Positions 36,093 to 45,020 of a stretch of 64,000 nucleotides of DNA are shown here, in pieces (the first letter of the stretch is position 1; each line of letters begins with the position of its first letter). The notes below the pieces were generated by a model. That model had not been told where the DNA came from, searched no databases, and saw nothing but the letters and a program-made list of their open reading frames with translations. Made by a program: the position numbers and the translations under genes. This DNA comes from Bifidobacterium sp. ESL0745. GTDB taxonomy: Bacteria > Actinomycetota > Actinomycetes > Actinomycetales > Bifidobacteriaceae. The stretch is taken from positions 1,612,001-1,676,000 of the forward strand of contig NZ_JAQTHX010000001.1 of assembly GCF_029433335.1 (NCBI RefSeq). The letters are read 5' to 3'.

Positions 36093-36446
36093 ATGCCAGT
36101 CATCCACACCCACGTTTCCGTTTCCACCACACCGTCGCAGCGCGAGGCCCTGAAAGCCGCGTACGGTAAGGCCATCACCGCCGTCCCCGGCAAGACCGAG
36201 AGCTGGCTGATGTGCCCGTTCGAGGACAACATGCCGATTTACTTCGGTGGTACCGATGACAAGCCAGCGGCCTACGTCGAGGTGAACGTGATGGGCGCGC
36301 CCGGCAGCGTCGACCGTTCCGTTTGGGAATCGATGTCGAAGCAGATCATGACCGCGCTCAACAAGGAGCTCGGTGTGCCTGAGGACCGCACTTATATCCG
36401 CTACACGGCCACAGGCGACTGGGGCTGGAACGGCGGCAACTTCTGA
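36093..36446 (+). CDS. MIF-like tautomerase superfamily protein
   Basis: A 117-residue protein of the macrophage migration inhibitory factor type. It starts MPVIHTHVSVSTTPSQREAL, so removal of Met exposes the catalytic proline. Conserved elements are the FGG turn (MPIYFGGTDDKPAAYVEVNVMG) and the C-terminal PEDRTYIRYTATGDWGWNGGNF, which parallels MIF's [23 protein letters not shown]. The ATG at 36093 follows AAAGGAGCTATC. It would catalyse keto-enol tautomerisation in the cytoplasm; the natural substrate is unknown. It is a single-gene unit ending at a hairpin. Confidence 0.82.
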   Translation: MPVIHTHVSVSTTPSQREALKAAYGKAITAVPGKTESWLMCPFEDNMPIYFGGTDDKPAAYVEVNVMGAPGSVDRSVWESMSKQIMTALNKELGVPEDRTYIRYTATGDWGWNGGNF

Positions 36447-36487
36447 TTTTTGCGCCGGCGCTGAATAGTGCCGATAACAATCATTTA

Positions 36488-36535
36488 AAGGCGATAAACC
36501 AACCAAGCATTTTATTGGTTCGGCTCATCGCCTTG
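36488..36535 (+). terminator. Terminator after the MIF-like gene
   Basis: GGCGAT...ATCGCC with an inner AACCAA/TTGGTT stem forms a two-part hairpin (about 36489-36531) followed by TTGTTGTT. Position 40 bases after the stop supports a terminator. Confidence 0.6.
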
Positions 36536-36594
36536 TTGTTATGGAGTTGCTCAAGAATTTTGACAGCTACTTCAACCGGCAAGCATTGCCCAAT

Positions 36595-36690
36595 CGTTTT
36601 ATGGTTTCAATGCAATCACGCCACCGGCTACCGCGTGAACAACAGGCAGGCCACCGAATTCCGCCGATGGGCCACGGCCATGCTGTCGGC
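36595..36690 (+). pseudogene. Remnant of a RhuM-family gene
   Basis: A short plus-strand stretch encodes GYRVNNRQATEFRRWATAML, nearly identical to the core motif of RhuM-type virulence/death-on-curing-associated proteins (GYRVNSxxATxFRxWAT). Just before it, in another frame, YGFNAIT matches the preceding YNLDAII, implying a one-base indel. No start codon or ribosome site and no continuation are found, so this is a relic fragment. Confidence 0.55.
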
Positions 36691-36724
36691 TGCAGGAACT
36701 CCACGGCCGATAGATACAGTCCGC

Positions 36725-37720
36725 CTACTTGAAATCGAGATAGCGTGCGAAAGCGCGGGGATGGTCTTTACCGTTATTGACGTTGGCGAAACCGAAAAGC
36801 GCCGATTCCGGCAGACCTTTGGCCTTCCACGTCTGTGAGCGGGAAAGGTCGAAAGCGACGGCGGTTTTGGCACTCGTGGCAGGGTTGCCTTGCGCGTCGA
36901 CCAGAACCCCCATATCCAAATAGTGCTTGAGCTCTGAAGCGGTGAGCACTTCCGACGGCTTGTTGACCAAGCCACGTTTATACAGCGTCGCTATCGTCTT
37001 CTTGTCGGAAATCATCGCGTTGATCTGGCCGGCGGAAATCTGGGTCATGATTTTCGCGGAATCGTCGGCATAGCTGTTTTTGGCGATGTGCAGATCGCTG
37101 CCGAAATCGATCAGGCGCGAGTCCTTGATGTTGTCGTATTTGACGAATCCGTCTTTCAACGCGCTGATTTGCGACGAATCCTGGTGCATATTCACTGCTT
37201 CGAGTGTGAACACCGGGGTGGGTGGCTTCGTCAGATACGTGACCACCAAGGAAACGACGATGACAACAGCCGCGACGATCGCGACCGTGCCCAGCAGGAA
37301 ATTCTGGACGAAAAACGAGCCTTTCTGACCTGCGGGCAGCTGGCGGAACGTGGTCCACTTGGACTGCCTGACGTAGACATTGTCTTTCGCCAGCCCGGAA
37401 ATGGCCGTAAGCTGGTCGGCATTCAGCTTGTTGGTGCCCGAAGGACCTTGGACGGCGGACTTGCCGTCGGCGGATTTCTGGGCCGAAGCCTTGCCGTCCG
37501 CAGGTTTTTCGCCAGCAGACTTGTTGCTTGTTGACTTAGCTTCCAAGGATTTGCCGCCTGCAGACTCGCCGCTCAACGTCTCGCTCTCTACGGATTTGCC
37601 ATCTACAGTCTTGTCATCCGCAGACTGGACATCCAACGACCCGCTGCCATCTGCAGCCTTGCTGTTTTCAACCTGACCTTGTGGCGACTTGCTTTCGTCA
37701 TCGGCGTCATGCTCAGCCAT
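36725..37720 (-). CDS. Single-pass membrane protein of unknown function
   Basis: A 331-residue protein. Residues 1-100 are a hydrophilic, Ser/Lys/Asp-rich repeat region (ADGKS, VESETLSGESAGGKS and similar). A transmembrane helix (about 137-163, FLLGTVAIVAAVVIVVSLVV) is followed by an extracytoplasmic domain of about 165 residues with motifs such as TLEAVNMHQDSSQ, SADQINAMISDKKTIATLYK-like helix and DLSRSQTWKAKGLPES. The extracellular part resembles a periplasmic substrate-binding fold in general character, but I cannot name a family. It starts nine bases after the fhs stop, so it is probably co-transcribed with fhs. Confidence 0.7.
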   Translation of the reverse strand: MAEHDADDESKSPQGQVENSKAADGSGSLDVQSADDKTVDGKSVESETLSGESAGGKSLEAKSTSNKSAGEKPADGKASAQKSADGKSAVQGPSGTNKLNADQLTAISGLAKDNVYVRQSKWTTFRQLPAGQKGSFFVQNFLLGTVAIVAAVVIVVSLVVTYLTKPPTPVFTLEAVNMHQDSSQISALKDGFVKYDNIKDSRLIDFGSDLHIAKNSYADDSAKIMTQISAGQINAMISDKKTIATLYKRGLVNKPSEVLTASELKHYLDMGVLVDAQGNPATSAKTAVAFDLSRSQTWKAKGLPESALFGFANVNNGKDHPRAFARYLDFK

Positions 37721-37729
37721 GCGACGGCC

Positions 37730-39310
37730 TCAGACGATTTTCGGCATCGGGGTGGTAAGCGAGGTGGTGAGGTTGACCTGCACCACGCCGGCGCCGAGAT
37801 GCGGCTCGACTTTTTTAAGAGTGACGGTGCGTTCGTCGGTTGCGGCGGAATCGTCGTCGGTCATGGTGGCCGGGGACTTGACCGCCACCACCGCGAGGTC
37901 GTCGATACTGGTGCCGACGCCGTTGCAAAGCTCGGTCGCTTCGGCAAGAGACTGCTCGAATCCCAGCTTGAACAGCACACGGTCCGCGGGAACGCCGTAC
38001 GCGTTGTTGGCAATCCATTTCACGTCCTCGACCAGGCCCATGCCCTTGTGGCTGGCGCGATTGTCGGCAGCTTCGGGGTCGGCGGCATCGGCGGGGGCGT
38101 CTAAGACATTGACGGTGCTGGCATTGGCGGAATTATTTGTATTACCAATCGCACCGACAAACGCATCAAGCTGCGGAGCCAAAGCCTCGCCTCCGTCACG
38201 GAACAGGTTGCCGATGATCGGGTCGCGGAAGTTGAGCGACTTCGCCGTGTCGCGCAGGGAATCGATCTGGTCGTCTTCGCCGTCCCAGAGATTGACCAAC
38301 GGGAAGGTAGGAATACCAAGGCTTTCGAGGCGATGGACGTGGAACGGGTAGCGCCAGGCGAGCTTCGGGTCGTCGCGCCAGGTCGAGGCGCGGGTGACGA
38401 CCACAGCAGCCGCCGGCCACTGAGCTCCGAACTCGCGGCAAGCGATGTCAAGCCATTTCTGGGCGCCGGCATCGGCACCGTATCCGGCTTCGACCACCAC
38501 GACGTCGTGCAGCGCGCAGGCCATTTCCACGGAAATCAGGCTCGGAATGCCAAGCGACACGTTGGCGAAGGGGCCGCAGTGCACATAGACCGGGGAGCCG
38601 TTGACGGTTTCGGTCTGCGCCGGCTTCACCGCGTCACCGAGGATACCGGTGATGCGCCAAAGGTCAATGAATTCGCCGAAGGTAACGGGGTTACCGTCCT
38701 TGGTGCCGGCCACCATTGACGAAACGCGCTCGGCAATCTCGTCCATGGAATGCGAGAGCACGACAATCTGCATGAGCTCGCAGGTCGGGGTCAGGACGAC
38801 GCGCTCAGGCACGTTGCCTTTGCCACGGTCGACGGCGATCTGGCGCAGCGAGCGCGAGGGCACTTCCGAGACGCGCGGCACGAGAATCGTGTCGATACGG
38901 CCTTCGTCAATGGCCTTCTCCGCGAAGGAGACCAGCAGGTTCTGCGCGTTTTCGATGGCGGCCATTTCGCCGCACAGACCCCAGTCAATCAGCTCGGGAT
39001 GGGAAAGCGAGGACTTGCCGCCGCCCGATGCCCCGCCCTTGGAACCGGCCGCGGTGATGCCCATGCTCGGCTGACGCAATACGGCGGTCGCGTCGATGCC
39101 ACGGGCGCGCAGCGCGTCGATCAGCGCGATGGTGGTGGTGGTCTTCCCTTCACCGCGCGAAGCCTTCAGCGGCGTATCGGCAGTAACAAGGATGACCTGT
39201 CCGTGCTTGCGCGGTTCGTCGGCGTGGTTCTTCAAGTAATCGAGATAACCAAACGCATCGATTTTTTTGACCAGTCCATATTGGGTAGTGAATTGATCGA
39301 TCAGAGCCAT
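37730..39310 (-). CDS. fhs: Formate-tetrahydrofolate ligase
   Basis: A 526-residue ATP-dependent enzyme that charges THF with formate to give 10-formyl-THF for purine and fMet synthesis. Recognisable parts are TADTPLKASRGEGKTTTTIALIDALR with the P-loop at 53-60, LRQPSMGITAAGSKGGASGGG, VYVHCGPFANVSLGIPSL, and VVEAGYGADAGAQKWLDI. The usual length is about 555, and the Gly/Ala/Asp-rich segment around 400-430 looks like a divergent loop. The ATG at 39310 follows AGCAGG. The membrane protein downstream follows closely. Formate is a normal fermentation product in bifidobacteria. Confidence 0.92.
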   Translation of the reverse strand: MALIDQFTTQYGLVKKIDAFGYLDYLKNHADEPRKHGQVILVTADTPLKASRGEGKTTTTIALIDALRARGIDATAVLRQPSMGITAAGSKGGASGGGKSSLSHPELIDWGLCGEMAAIENAQNLLVSFAEKAIDEGRIDTILVPRVSEVPSRSLRQIAVDRGKGNVPERVVLTPTCELMQIVVLSHSMDEIAERVSSMVAGTKDGNPVTFGEFIDLWRITGILGDAVKPAQTETVNGSPVYVHCGPFANVSLGIPSLISVEMACALHDVVVVEAGYGADAGAQKWLDIACREFGAQWPAAAVVVTRASTWRDDPKLAWRYPFHVHRLESLGIPTFPLVNLWDGEDDQIDSLRDTAKSLNFRDPIIGNLFRDGGEALAPQLDAFVGAIGNTNNSANASTVNVLDAPADAADPEAADNRASHKGMGLVEDVKWIANNAYGVPADRVLFKLGFEQSLAEATELCNGVGTSIDDLAVVAVKSPATMTDDDSAATDERTVTLKKVEPHLGAGVVQVNLTTSLTTPMPKIV

Positions 39311-39580
39311 GCCATACCTGCTTTCAACGCGCGTAAAAACTATCCAAAGTTGCTAGACTCTATCACTGCCAACGCAAAGCTATTTCAGCGAATCAACGCT
39401 GCCGATAAACCCGCAACCAATACCCAAAGCCTATCAGCAGCCGCGCCCGCAGGTGGGACGCATGCCAAAAACAAAACCCTCGATCCCAAATCACAAAACT
39501 ATTCTGACGAAAGATAAAATAGCCACGAATTACTGGGGCGATGCTACGCGTGATGAAAATGCCGAAACTCTCGAATCACT
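39311..39580. other. Spacer upstream of fhs
   Basis: About 270 bases without a gene between the fhs start and a 23-bp repeat array. It should hold the fhs promoter; I see no clear element. Confidence 0.35.
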
Positions 39581-39718
39581 GACATGGAAACTTCCCGGAT
39601 ACCGACTTGGAAGTTTCCATGATTATGACATAGGAACTTTCAAATCATTGATGTAGGACACTCCACAATCATGACGTAAGAATTTTCAAATCAGCGACAT
39701 AGGCACACAGCCAATCAC
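39581..39718. repeat. Six tandem 23-bp repeats
   Basis: Six units of exactly 23 bp start at 39581, 39604, 39627, 39650, 39673 and 39696. The loose consensus is GACATAGGAACTTTCAAATCAT, each beginning GAC or GAT. Units 1 and 2 together contain a 13-bp perfect inverted repeat: CATGGAAACTTCC (39583-39595) with GGAAGTTTCCATG (39609-39621). The array lies in the spacer between pepD and fhs, both leftward. Confidence 0.9.
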
Positions 39719-39744
39719 GCTGTTGCAGTTGGAAAACAGCAAAA

Positions 39745-39813
39745 GGTCGATCGATATAACATCCAGAACCGCGGAATACCGCCGTTCTTTGATTTCTATC
39801 GACCGACCTTGTT
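39745..39813 (-). terminator. Probable terminator downstream of pepD
   Basis: An outer stem AAGGTCGATCGATA (39745-39758 region) pairs with TATCGACCGACCTT (around 39799-39812) with two mismatches, enclosing an inner GCGG-AATA-CCGC hairpin. A short T-run follows on the minus strand. It lies about 95 bases after the pepD stop. Confidence 0.55.
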
Positions 39814-39905
39814 GCAATTTAATGAACAATCGGCTTGCCAGGGCCAACGCAGCCGCAAACATAAACGCCGCAGCCGCACAAACCTCAGCAGCACCTACCT
39901 AAGCC

Positions 39906-41522
39906 TTAGTTGTCGGAACGGTTGAAGCCGTTGGCCATCTTCATCGAGACCGTGTAAAGCACGGAATCAAGCAGCTTGTCCGTCTCCTTCTTGATTTGGT
40001 CGGCCATCGACTGATTGGCGGCGCGCAGGACCTCGCGCACCTCGGCGTTGCGGGTGGCGGCGATGATCTGGTCAGGTTCCATCGGTTCGACGTCGCCTTC
40101 GGGGTTGCCTGCGTTGAGCTCGGTCTGTGCCATCGATTCCGCGCTGGCCTCCTTGTCGCCGCCGAGCCTGGCGATCTGCTCGTCGGTGGCCGCAATCATG
40201 CGATGGCCCATGGCACCGGTGAGCTCCTGATAGCGCTCGATGGCGTTGGAGGTCTCGGCGAACGCGGAATTGCAAAGGGCCGCGATGATGCGGTTCTCCC
40301 AGTAAAGGTTCTCGCTGGTCACGCGCGTGGTGGTCGCTTCGAGATAGGCCGGCGTCGTGTCGACGTTGGGATAGAACGGAACCAGCGCGTTGAACGGGTT
40401 CGAGCCCAAGGAAATCCACTGAACCGTACGGTCGGACTGCGGACGGTACGGGCGAATCTGGATCACGGAAAGCTGGCTCTGGCGGTTGATGCCGATGCAG
40501 CGGTACATATGGCGGGTGTGCTCGTCGCCCTTGTGGCCGTAAGGATCGTAAGGCGTGCCCTGATAGTGCGAGCTCAGCACATACTTGACATCCTCGATGG
40601 TGACCTTGCGCTCGGGCTGGCGGGCCCACGGGATGTCGTCGGATTCGGGGGTATGATCGGCGTCCGGGCCGTCCCACACCTCGTCGTACGGGTTCAGCGT
40701 GCGCTGCATGTACCAGGCGCGCGGGGTGTTGTAGACGTGGTCGGAATCGGAGTGCGAACCGAAGGCGTCGCGCGGGTTGAGCGGGGTGGTTGCCTCGACG
40801 GCGAGATCGAGATGGTTGGCCTCGATGAATTCGTTGAGGTCAGTAGAGCACATATAGTCCTCCTGCTCGCCCAAGGCATCTTCAAGGTCGAACTCGTCGA
40901 TGCCCAGCTGGTTCGGCATGGTGACATAAGCCTCGTCCGGAACGCGCTTGGCGATCCAATGGTGACCGCCGACGGTCTCAAGCCACCAGATCTCGTTGAC
41001 GTCGCTGAAGGCGACACCGTTCATCTCGTTGGTGCCATACTGTTCGAGCAGCGAGCCCAGGCGTTCCACACCTTCGCGGGCGGTCTTGATATACGGTAGG
41101 ACGATGGAAAGGAAATCTTCCTCGCTGATACCGCCAGCGACTTCAGGCACATAGTCCGGCTCGCCCTTCTTGCCCTTGGCCGGTTCGAACTCGACGAACG
41201 GATCGGCACCGAGCACACGCTCATTGGTGGTCAGCGTTTCGGTGGCGCTCATGGCCACGTTCGCCTCGTTGACGCCGGCCTCGCCCCAGATGCCGTTGGT
41301 AAGGTCGGCATTGGGCATCGAAGTGTATTGCAACGGATTGTCCGGCAGCTCAATGTCGAGATGGTTCAGGACGCTGCGATAATGCCGGGGCTGGTCCTCC
41401 GGCTTGACCACGACGAAACGCTTGGGGTTGAACTCCCCGTTCGCCGAATCCTCGTTGCGCGCGATGATGGTCGAGCCGTCATAGCTTGCGTCTTTGCCAA
41501 TCAGAATGGTGGTACATGCCAT
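39906..41522 (-). CDS. pepD: Dipeptidase, peptidase family C69 (PepD/PepDA)
   Basis: A 538-residue Ntn-hydrolase dipeptidase. The N-terminus MACTTILIGKDASYDGSTII with Cys3 as candidate nucleophile and ARNEDS is the family signature. Other conserved parts are WLETVGGHHWIAKRVPDEAYVTMPNQ and a C-terminal helical domain. The ATG at 41522 has GGAGGAATAAG upstream. It is cytoplasmic with no signal peptide and would complete peptide degradation. The palindrome element copy B lies in its upstream spacer. Confidence 0.92.
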   Translation of the reverse strand: MACTTILIGKDASYDGSTIIARNEDSANGEFNPKRFVVVKPEDQPRHYRSVLNHLDIELPDNPLQYTSMPNADLTNGIWGEAGVNEANVAMSATETLTTNERVLGADPFVEFEPAKGKKGEPDYVPEVAGGISEEDFLSIVLPYIKTAREGVERLGSLLEQYGTNEMNGVAFSDVNEIWWLETVGGHHWIAKRVPDEAYVTMPNQLGIDEFDLEDALGEQEDYMCSTDLNEFIEANHLDLAVEATTPLNPRDAFGSHSDSDHVYNTPRAWYMQRTLNPYDEVWDGPDADHTPESDDIPWARQPERKVTIEDVKYVLSSHYQGTPYDPYGHKGDEHTRHMYRCIGINRQSQLSVIQIRPYRPQSDRTVQWISLGSNPFNALVPFYPNVDTTPAYLEATTTRVTSENLYWENRIIAALCNSAFAETSNAIERYQELTGAMGHRMIAATDEQIARLGGDKEASAESMAQTELNAGNPEGDVEPMEPDQIIAATRNAEVREVLRAANQSMADQIKKETDKLLDSVLYTVSMKMANGFNRSDN

Positions 41523-41654
41523 ATTTTCTTATTCCTCCCAATGAATTATTGAATGCTGGTATCAATGATAATGGAGGCGGTGCCATCATGGATGCCGTAT
41601 CACATCCCCGTTGCGCTTCTTTCTTACATTCACCGCCCATTCTCCATTTTTAAG

Positions 41655-41822
41655 ATCTGTTGGCGCGCCAAGAACCCCAAAAAATCCAAAATGATGCCCA
41701 ATTCTTCGGAAAAAGGGGGTACTTGGCGCGCCAAGAAGCCCGAAAACCGAAGATTAGAGGGTAAATCTTCAAAAAATGAACCTCTTGACGCGCCAAGAGG
41801 TTCTAAAAAGCGAGATTTACCG
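41655..41822. repeat. 62-bp phased palindrome element, copy B
   Basis: Cores at 41662 (GGCGCGCC), 41725 (GGCGCGCC) and 41787 (GACGCGCC) are spaced 63 and 62 bp. The second core is CTTGGCGCGCCAAG, perfect. Midway dyads are ACCCC/GGGGT centred at 41697 and GAAGATT/AATCTTC centred at 41759.5, the exact midpoints. It lies 3' of the PEBP gene and 5' of pepD, both leftward. Confidence 0.95.
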
Positions 41823-41863
41823 GAAACTCTGCAATGGGGAAAAATCCGTTCGCCCGGAAACGC

Positions 41864-42421
41864 CTACTTTGCCGGATTGCCGATGAAAGTGATCTCGGCG
41901 TCGTCGATGGGGCCGCCGTAGGCAAGAATCTTATGATACAAATCGTTGAGCCAGAAGCCTTGACGCATGTCCGGCAGCGGGTCGACGGTAGCCCAGACGT
42001 GCAGCACGTAGCCATGTGGCTTGTCGGGCGGAGTCGGACCGTTGTATCGCATCGTCACCGCTGGATTGCTCGAACCCACGAACTTGCTGGCGGCGCTGGT
42101 ACGTCCCTGCGCGGACTCGGGAATCATCGTCGGCAGTGTGCGCGAGAAGTCCGGCGGAATCTGCAGGGCGTGCGAATCGTTGAAATCGAACATCAGCGCG
42201 TCGATCGGCACGTTGGCCGACGACCAGTGAATCCATTCGAAACCGCAGACGGGAATCGAGTCAGGGTCGGTCAGCTGCCAGTGCAGATAATGCATGTTCG
42301 CCTGCACCTCGTCGATGTAGAAGGGGAACGAGACGATCGGCGTGCCGTCGACCTTGTATTCGGGTGCCGCAGCCCCGGTGAAATCGTCGGGAATAGTCGT
42401 AAAATCTGCTGAAATCTTCAT
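41864..42421 (-). CDS. PEBP-family protein (YbhB/YbcL-like)
   Basis: A 185-residue phosphatidylethanolamine-binding-fold protein. The family core is visible: SFPFYIDEVQANMHYLHWQL as the ligand strand region, FEWIHWSSANVP (equivalent to the D-P-D/GxFxHW motif), PDFSRTLPTMIPESAQGRTS, GPTPPDKPHGYVLHVWATV (the GPxPP.. HRY signature). The ligand and role are unknown; bacterial members are cytoplasmic and some inhibit kinases or proteases. The ribosome site is weak. It is likely transcribed with holB upstream, 150 bases away. Confidence 0.88.
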   Translation of the reverse strand: MKISADFTTIPDDFTGAAAPEYKVDGTPIVSFPFYIDEVQANMHYLHWQLTDPDSIPVCGFEWIHWSSANVPIDALMFDFNDSHALQIPPDFSRTLPTMIPESAQGRTSAASKFVGSSNPAVTMRYNGPTPPDKPHGYVLHVWATVDPLPDMRQGFWLNDLYHKILAYGGPIDDAEITFIGNPAK

Positions 42422-42570
42422 GTCTTAAGTATCCCTCAGCCTTGTGACGAAACGCAGCCCTCGCCTAATCAATAGTGAACATATTTTCTACCTACGTTTC
42501 AGTAACGTGAAGCACGCGAGAACACAGGGACAGCTACGTTTCGATACCGGGTCGCAACCGGCCATTCCTA

Positions 42571-43722
42571 TCACGCGAGCAACGCGCAGAACAGGGCCTC
42601 GAAGAGAAGAGTTTGGTTGCCATTGCCGTTGAGTCGGCGGCGGGCGACGGCAATGGAATCGAGGCGGTTGACCACACCCTGTCGGGTCAGGCGCTCGGCA
42701 AGGTTGCCGATTGACGAACGCTTTTCCATATTGATGAGGCCGGCTGTGCCTTCCGCATTGTTCTGCACCACGGACACATCCCGATAGATGCTGGCGATGG
42801 TATTGAGGTCACGATCGAGCACATCACGGATGCGTCTGGTCGCACGGCGCTTGATGTCGGTCTTCTTGCCGATCTGATTGAAGGCTGCACGTAATTGCGG
42901 CGGAATCCGGTCCTTTTCACCCAAGCCGTTGATGCGGCGGAATTCCGCTTCCTGCTTGCCTGCCTGATCCTCGACATCGGTTTGCGCCTGCGCCTTGGCA
43001 TTGTCGATAAGCTGACCGGCAAGGAGCACGGCATCGGAGGCCTTGGCAAGATTCAGTACGCCGGACACCAGTTCGGCCCGGTCACCCCTTACCCGTTCGT
43101 TGGTGGCATAGAGCTTGGCCACTCCGATATGCCCTTCGGCCAAACGTGCGGATTGTGCGGCAAGGGCGGGCTCGATATGCTCTTGCATTTCTAGGAACTT
43201 CGCAACGGATTGTGTTGAGGGCACCGCAAGATTGATGACGCGCGTACGCGAGCGAATGGTTGGCAGCACGTCCTCGGCGCTGGGGGCGCACAGGAGCCAA
43301 ATGGTATGCGGGCTGGGTTCCTCAATCTCCTTCAAAAGCACGTTGGTGGTGCGCTCGAGCATGCGGTCGACATCTTCGATGATGATAATCCGCCAGGGCG
43401 CGATGCTCGGGGTCTGCTCAGAGGTTTCAATCAGGTCGCGCACCTCGTCGATGCCGATGGTGACCTTGTCGGTGGCCAGAATGGTGACATCGGGGTGTGA
43501 ACCGGCCAATACCTGCTCGCTCGAACGTTCCGGTTCGTCATTTAAACCGTGGCTCGGGCTTTCCAGCGCGGCCGCAAACGCACGCGCAACGTTGGACCTG
43601 CCGGATCCGGGAGGACCACAAATCAGCCATGACTGGGCGATGGCCTTGGGGTCGCCGGACGCGACGGCACGCAGCCGCCCGACCACTTGCTCCTGGCCGA
43701 CGATCGAGTCCCATACGCTCAT
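42571..43722 (-). CDS. holB: DNA polymerase III subunit delta' (HolB)
   Basis: A 383-residue clamp-loader subunit. It opens MSVWDSIVGQEQVVGRLR and has the AAA+ loop ICGPPGSGRSNVARAFAAALE, ATDKVTIGIDEVRDLIE, IIEDVDRMLERTTNVLLKEIEEP and the sensor region LLCAPSAEDVLPTIRSRTRV. The last is the SRC-type motif with Thr in place of Cys. An actinobacterial C-terminal helical region (about 240-383) follows. The ATG at 43722 has CTGGAGGAACA upstream. It is part of the topA-tmk-holB replication neighbourhood. Confidence 0.93.
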   Translation of the reverse strand: MSVWDSIVGQEQVVGRLRAVASGDPKAIAQSWLICGPPGSGRSNVARAFAAALESPSHGLNDEPERSSEQVLAGSHPDVTILATDKVTIGIDEVRDLIETSEQTPSIAPWRIIIIEDVDRMLERTTNVLLKEIEEPSPHTIWLLCAPSAEDVLPTIRSRTRVINLAVPSTQSVAKFLEMQEHIEPALAAQSARLAEGHIGVAKLYATNERVRGDRAELVSGVLNLAKASDAVLLAGQLIDNAKAQAQTDVEDQAGKQEAEFRRINGLGEKDRIPPQLRAAFNQIGKKTDIKRRATRRIRDVLDRDLNTIASIYRDVSVVQNNAEGTAGLINMEKRSSIGNLAERLTRQGVVNRLDSIAVARRRLNGNGNQTLLFEALFCALLA

Positions 43723-44011
43723 TGTTCCTCCAGTTGTTCCGTCATCACCACACTATTTCAGACTACCGATAGATACCACAATTGTATTACTTCAAAGTTT
43801 CGTTCGAACCTGCCGGCATCGGCGGATTCGCACATGCCCTACGACAATGCCCCCCCAAAACACCGCAAACCAAACCACTTAACCAGCGAAGCGGCCACCC
43901 GGCACATTAAGTATTACATTATGTAATCCGACATGGCTTAACGACTTACGCCCATACACCGGCCTGTTGAAAGAACGAATCGCCGTCCACAAGTTCCGAC
44001 AGTTCCATCGA
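43723..44011. other. Spacer between tmk and holB
   Basis: About 290 bases without a supported gene. It contains a near-perfect palindrome ATTACAT-T-ATGTAAT (43913-43927). The function is unclear; it may be a regulatory site for holB. Confidence 0.4.
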
Positions 44012-44638
44012 TCACAGCCCGCACGACCAATCGGCCAGCAAATCATCGGCATCGGCACGAATCTGGTTCCATACCTCATCAACGGGCTTTGAGGCATCAA
44101 TAACTTTGAACCGCGATTTTTCTTTCGCCGCCAAATCCAAAAACGCCTGACGCGTACGCTCTTGGAACCCGTCACCGGCCGACTCCATGCGATCCTCACT
44201 GTGTTCGAGCCGCCCGTGCGAAACCGTTGGATCCATATCAAGCAAGTATGTGCGTTCGGGCAGCAGGTTGTTCGTCGCCCACAGGCTCAGCTTTCGCACA
44301 TCATCTTGCGTAAGCTCCCGGCCACCAGCCTGATAGGCCAGCGACGAATCGATATAGCGGTCGGAAATGACCACGGCCCCACGTGCGAGCGCCGGCCGAA
44401 TGACCTCGGCGACGTGCTGGGCCCGGTCGGCGGCAAACAGCAACGCTTCGGTGCGCGGCGCGATATCGCCACCGTGCAGCAGCAATTGCCGCAAAGCCAG
44501 CCCCAGCTTCGTGCCGCCCGGCTCTCGAGTGACCGCGACCTCACGCCCCATCTCTTCGATATAATTCTTCAGGCGCTCGACCTGCGTGGTCTTCCCCACT
44601 CCATCGACGCCCTCAAACGAAATAAACACCCCGCTCAT
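44012..44638 (-). CDS. tmk: Thymidylate kinase
   Basis: A 208-residue nucleotide kinase converting dTMP to dTDP. It begins [20 protein letters not shown] with the P-loop at about 10-18, then [18 protein letters not shown], the DRY motif [19 protein letters not shown] and the LID region. The start at 44638 is preferred; an in-frame extension back to 44725 lacks the fold and a good ribosome site. Confidence 0.93.
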   Translation of the reverse strand: MSGVFISFEGVDGVGKTTQVERLKNYIEEMGREVAVTREPGGTKLGLALRQLLLHGGDIAPRTEALLFAADRAQHVAEVIRPALARGAVVISDRYIDSSLAYQAGGRELTQDDVRKLSLWATNNLLPERTYLLDMDPTVSHGRLEHSEDRMESAGDGFQERTRQAFLDLAAKEKSRFKVIDASKPVDEVWNQIRADADDLLADWSCGL

Positions 44639-44750
44639 AATCCTCAATCCCGCCTGATTCGATATATCCAGAGAACAAAACGCGTTCTCCAATATCACCC
44701 TATCTTGAAAGCAATAAACCAACACAACAGTTTAATGAAATTACCATGCT

Positions 44751-45020
44751 TTATTTATCGAAATGATGTTCGCCGAATGTCTTGTCCCAACTGTTGACAA
44801 TAAGCGGATATCGATGCATTAACGCAACTTGAATGGCCCTCACCATTTTGGGCGATAATTTCCCTTTGTCATGGGACAACACAACATTGCCGTCTTTGGC
44901 GAGTATAAATTTCGCCATATCCCTGCTTCGCCCTTGAGAAACATGCACATGCACACCATGACCACCATCATGGATATTGAATGAGACCTCATAGCCATGA
45001 ATAAAGAATTCCTCAGTCAT
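44751..45020 (-). CDS. DUF4160-family small protein
   Basis: An 89-residue protein. The pattern IHGYEVSFNIHDGGHGVHVHVSQGR and the tail VALMHRYPLIVNSWDKTFGEH match the DUF4160 family, which is frequently found in two-gene toxin-antitoxin-like cassettes. The ATG at 45020 has GGGAG eight bases upstream and overlaps the stop of the preceding gene by 8 bases. Its role is inferred only from that context. Confidence 0.72.
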   Translation of the reverse strand: MTEEFFIHGYEVSFNIHDGGHGVHVHVSQGRSRDMAKFILAKDGNVVLSHDKGKLSPKMVRAIQVALMHRYPLIVNSWDKTFGEHHFDK

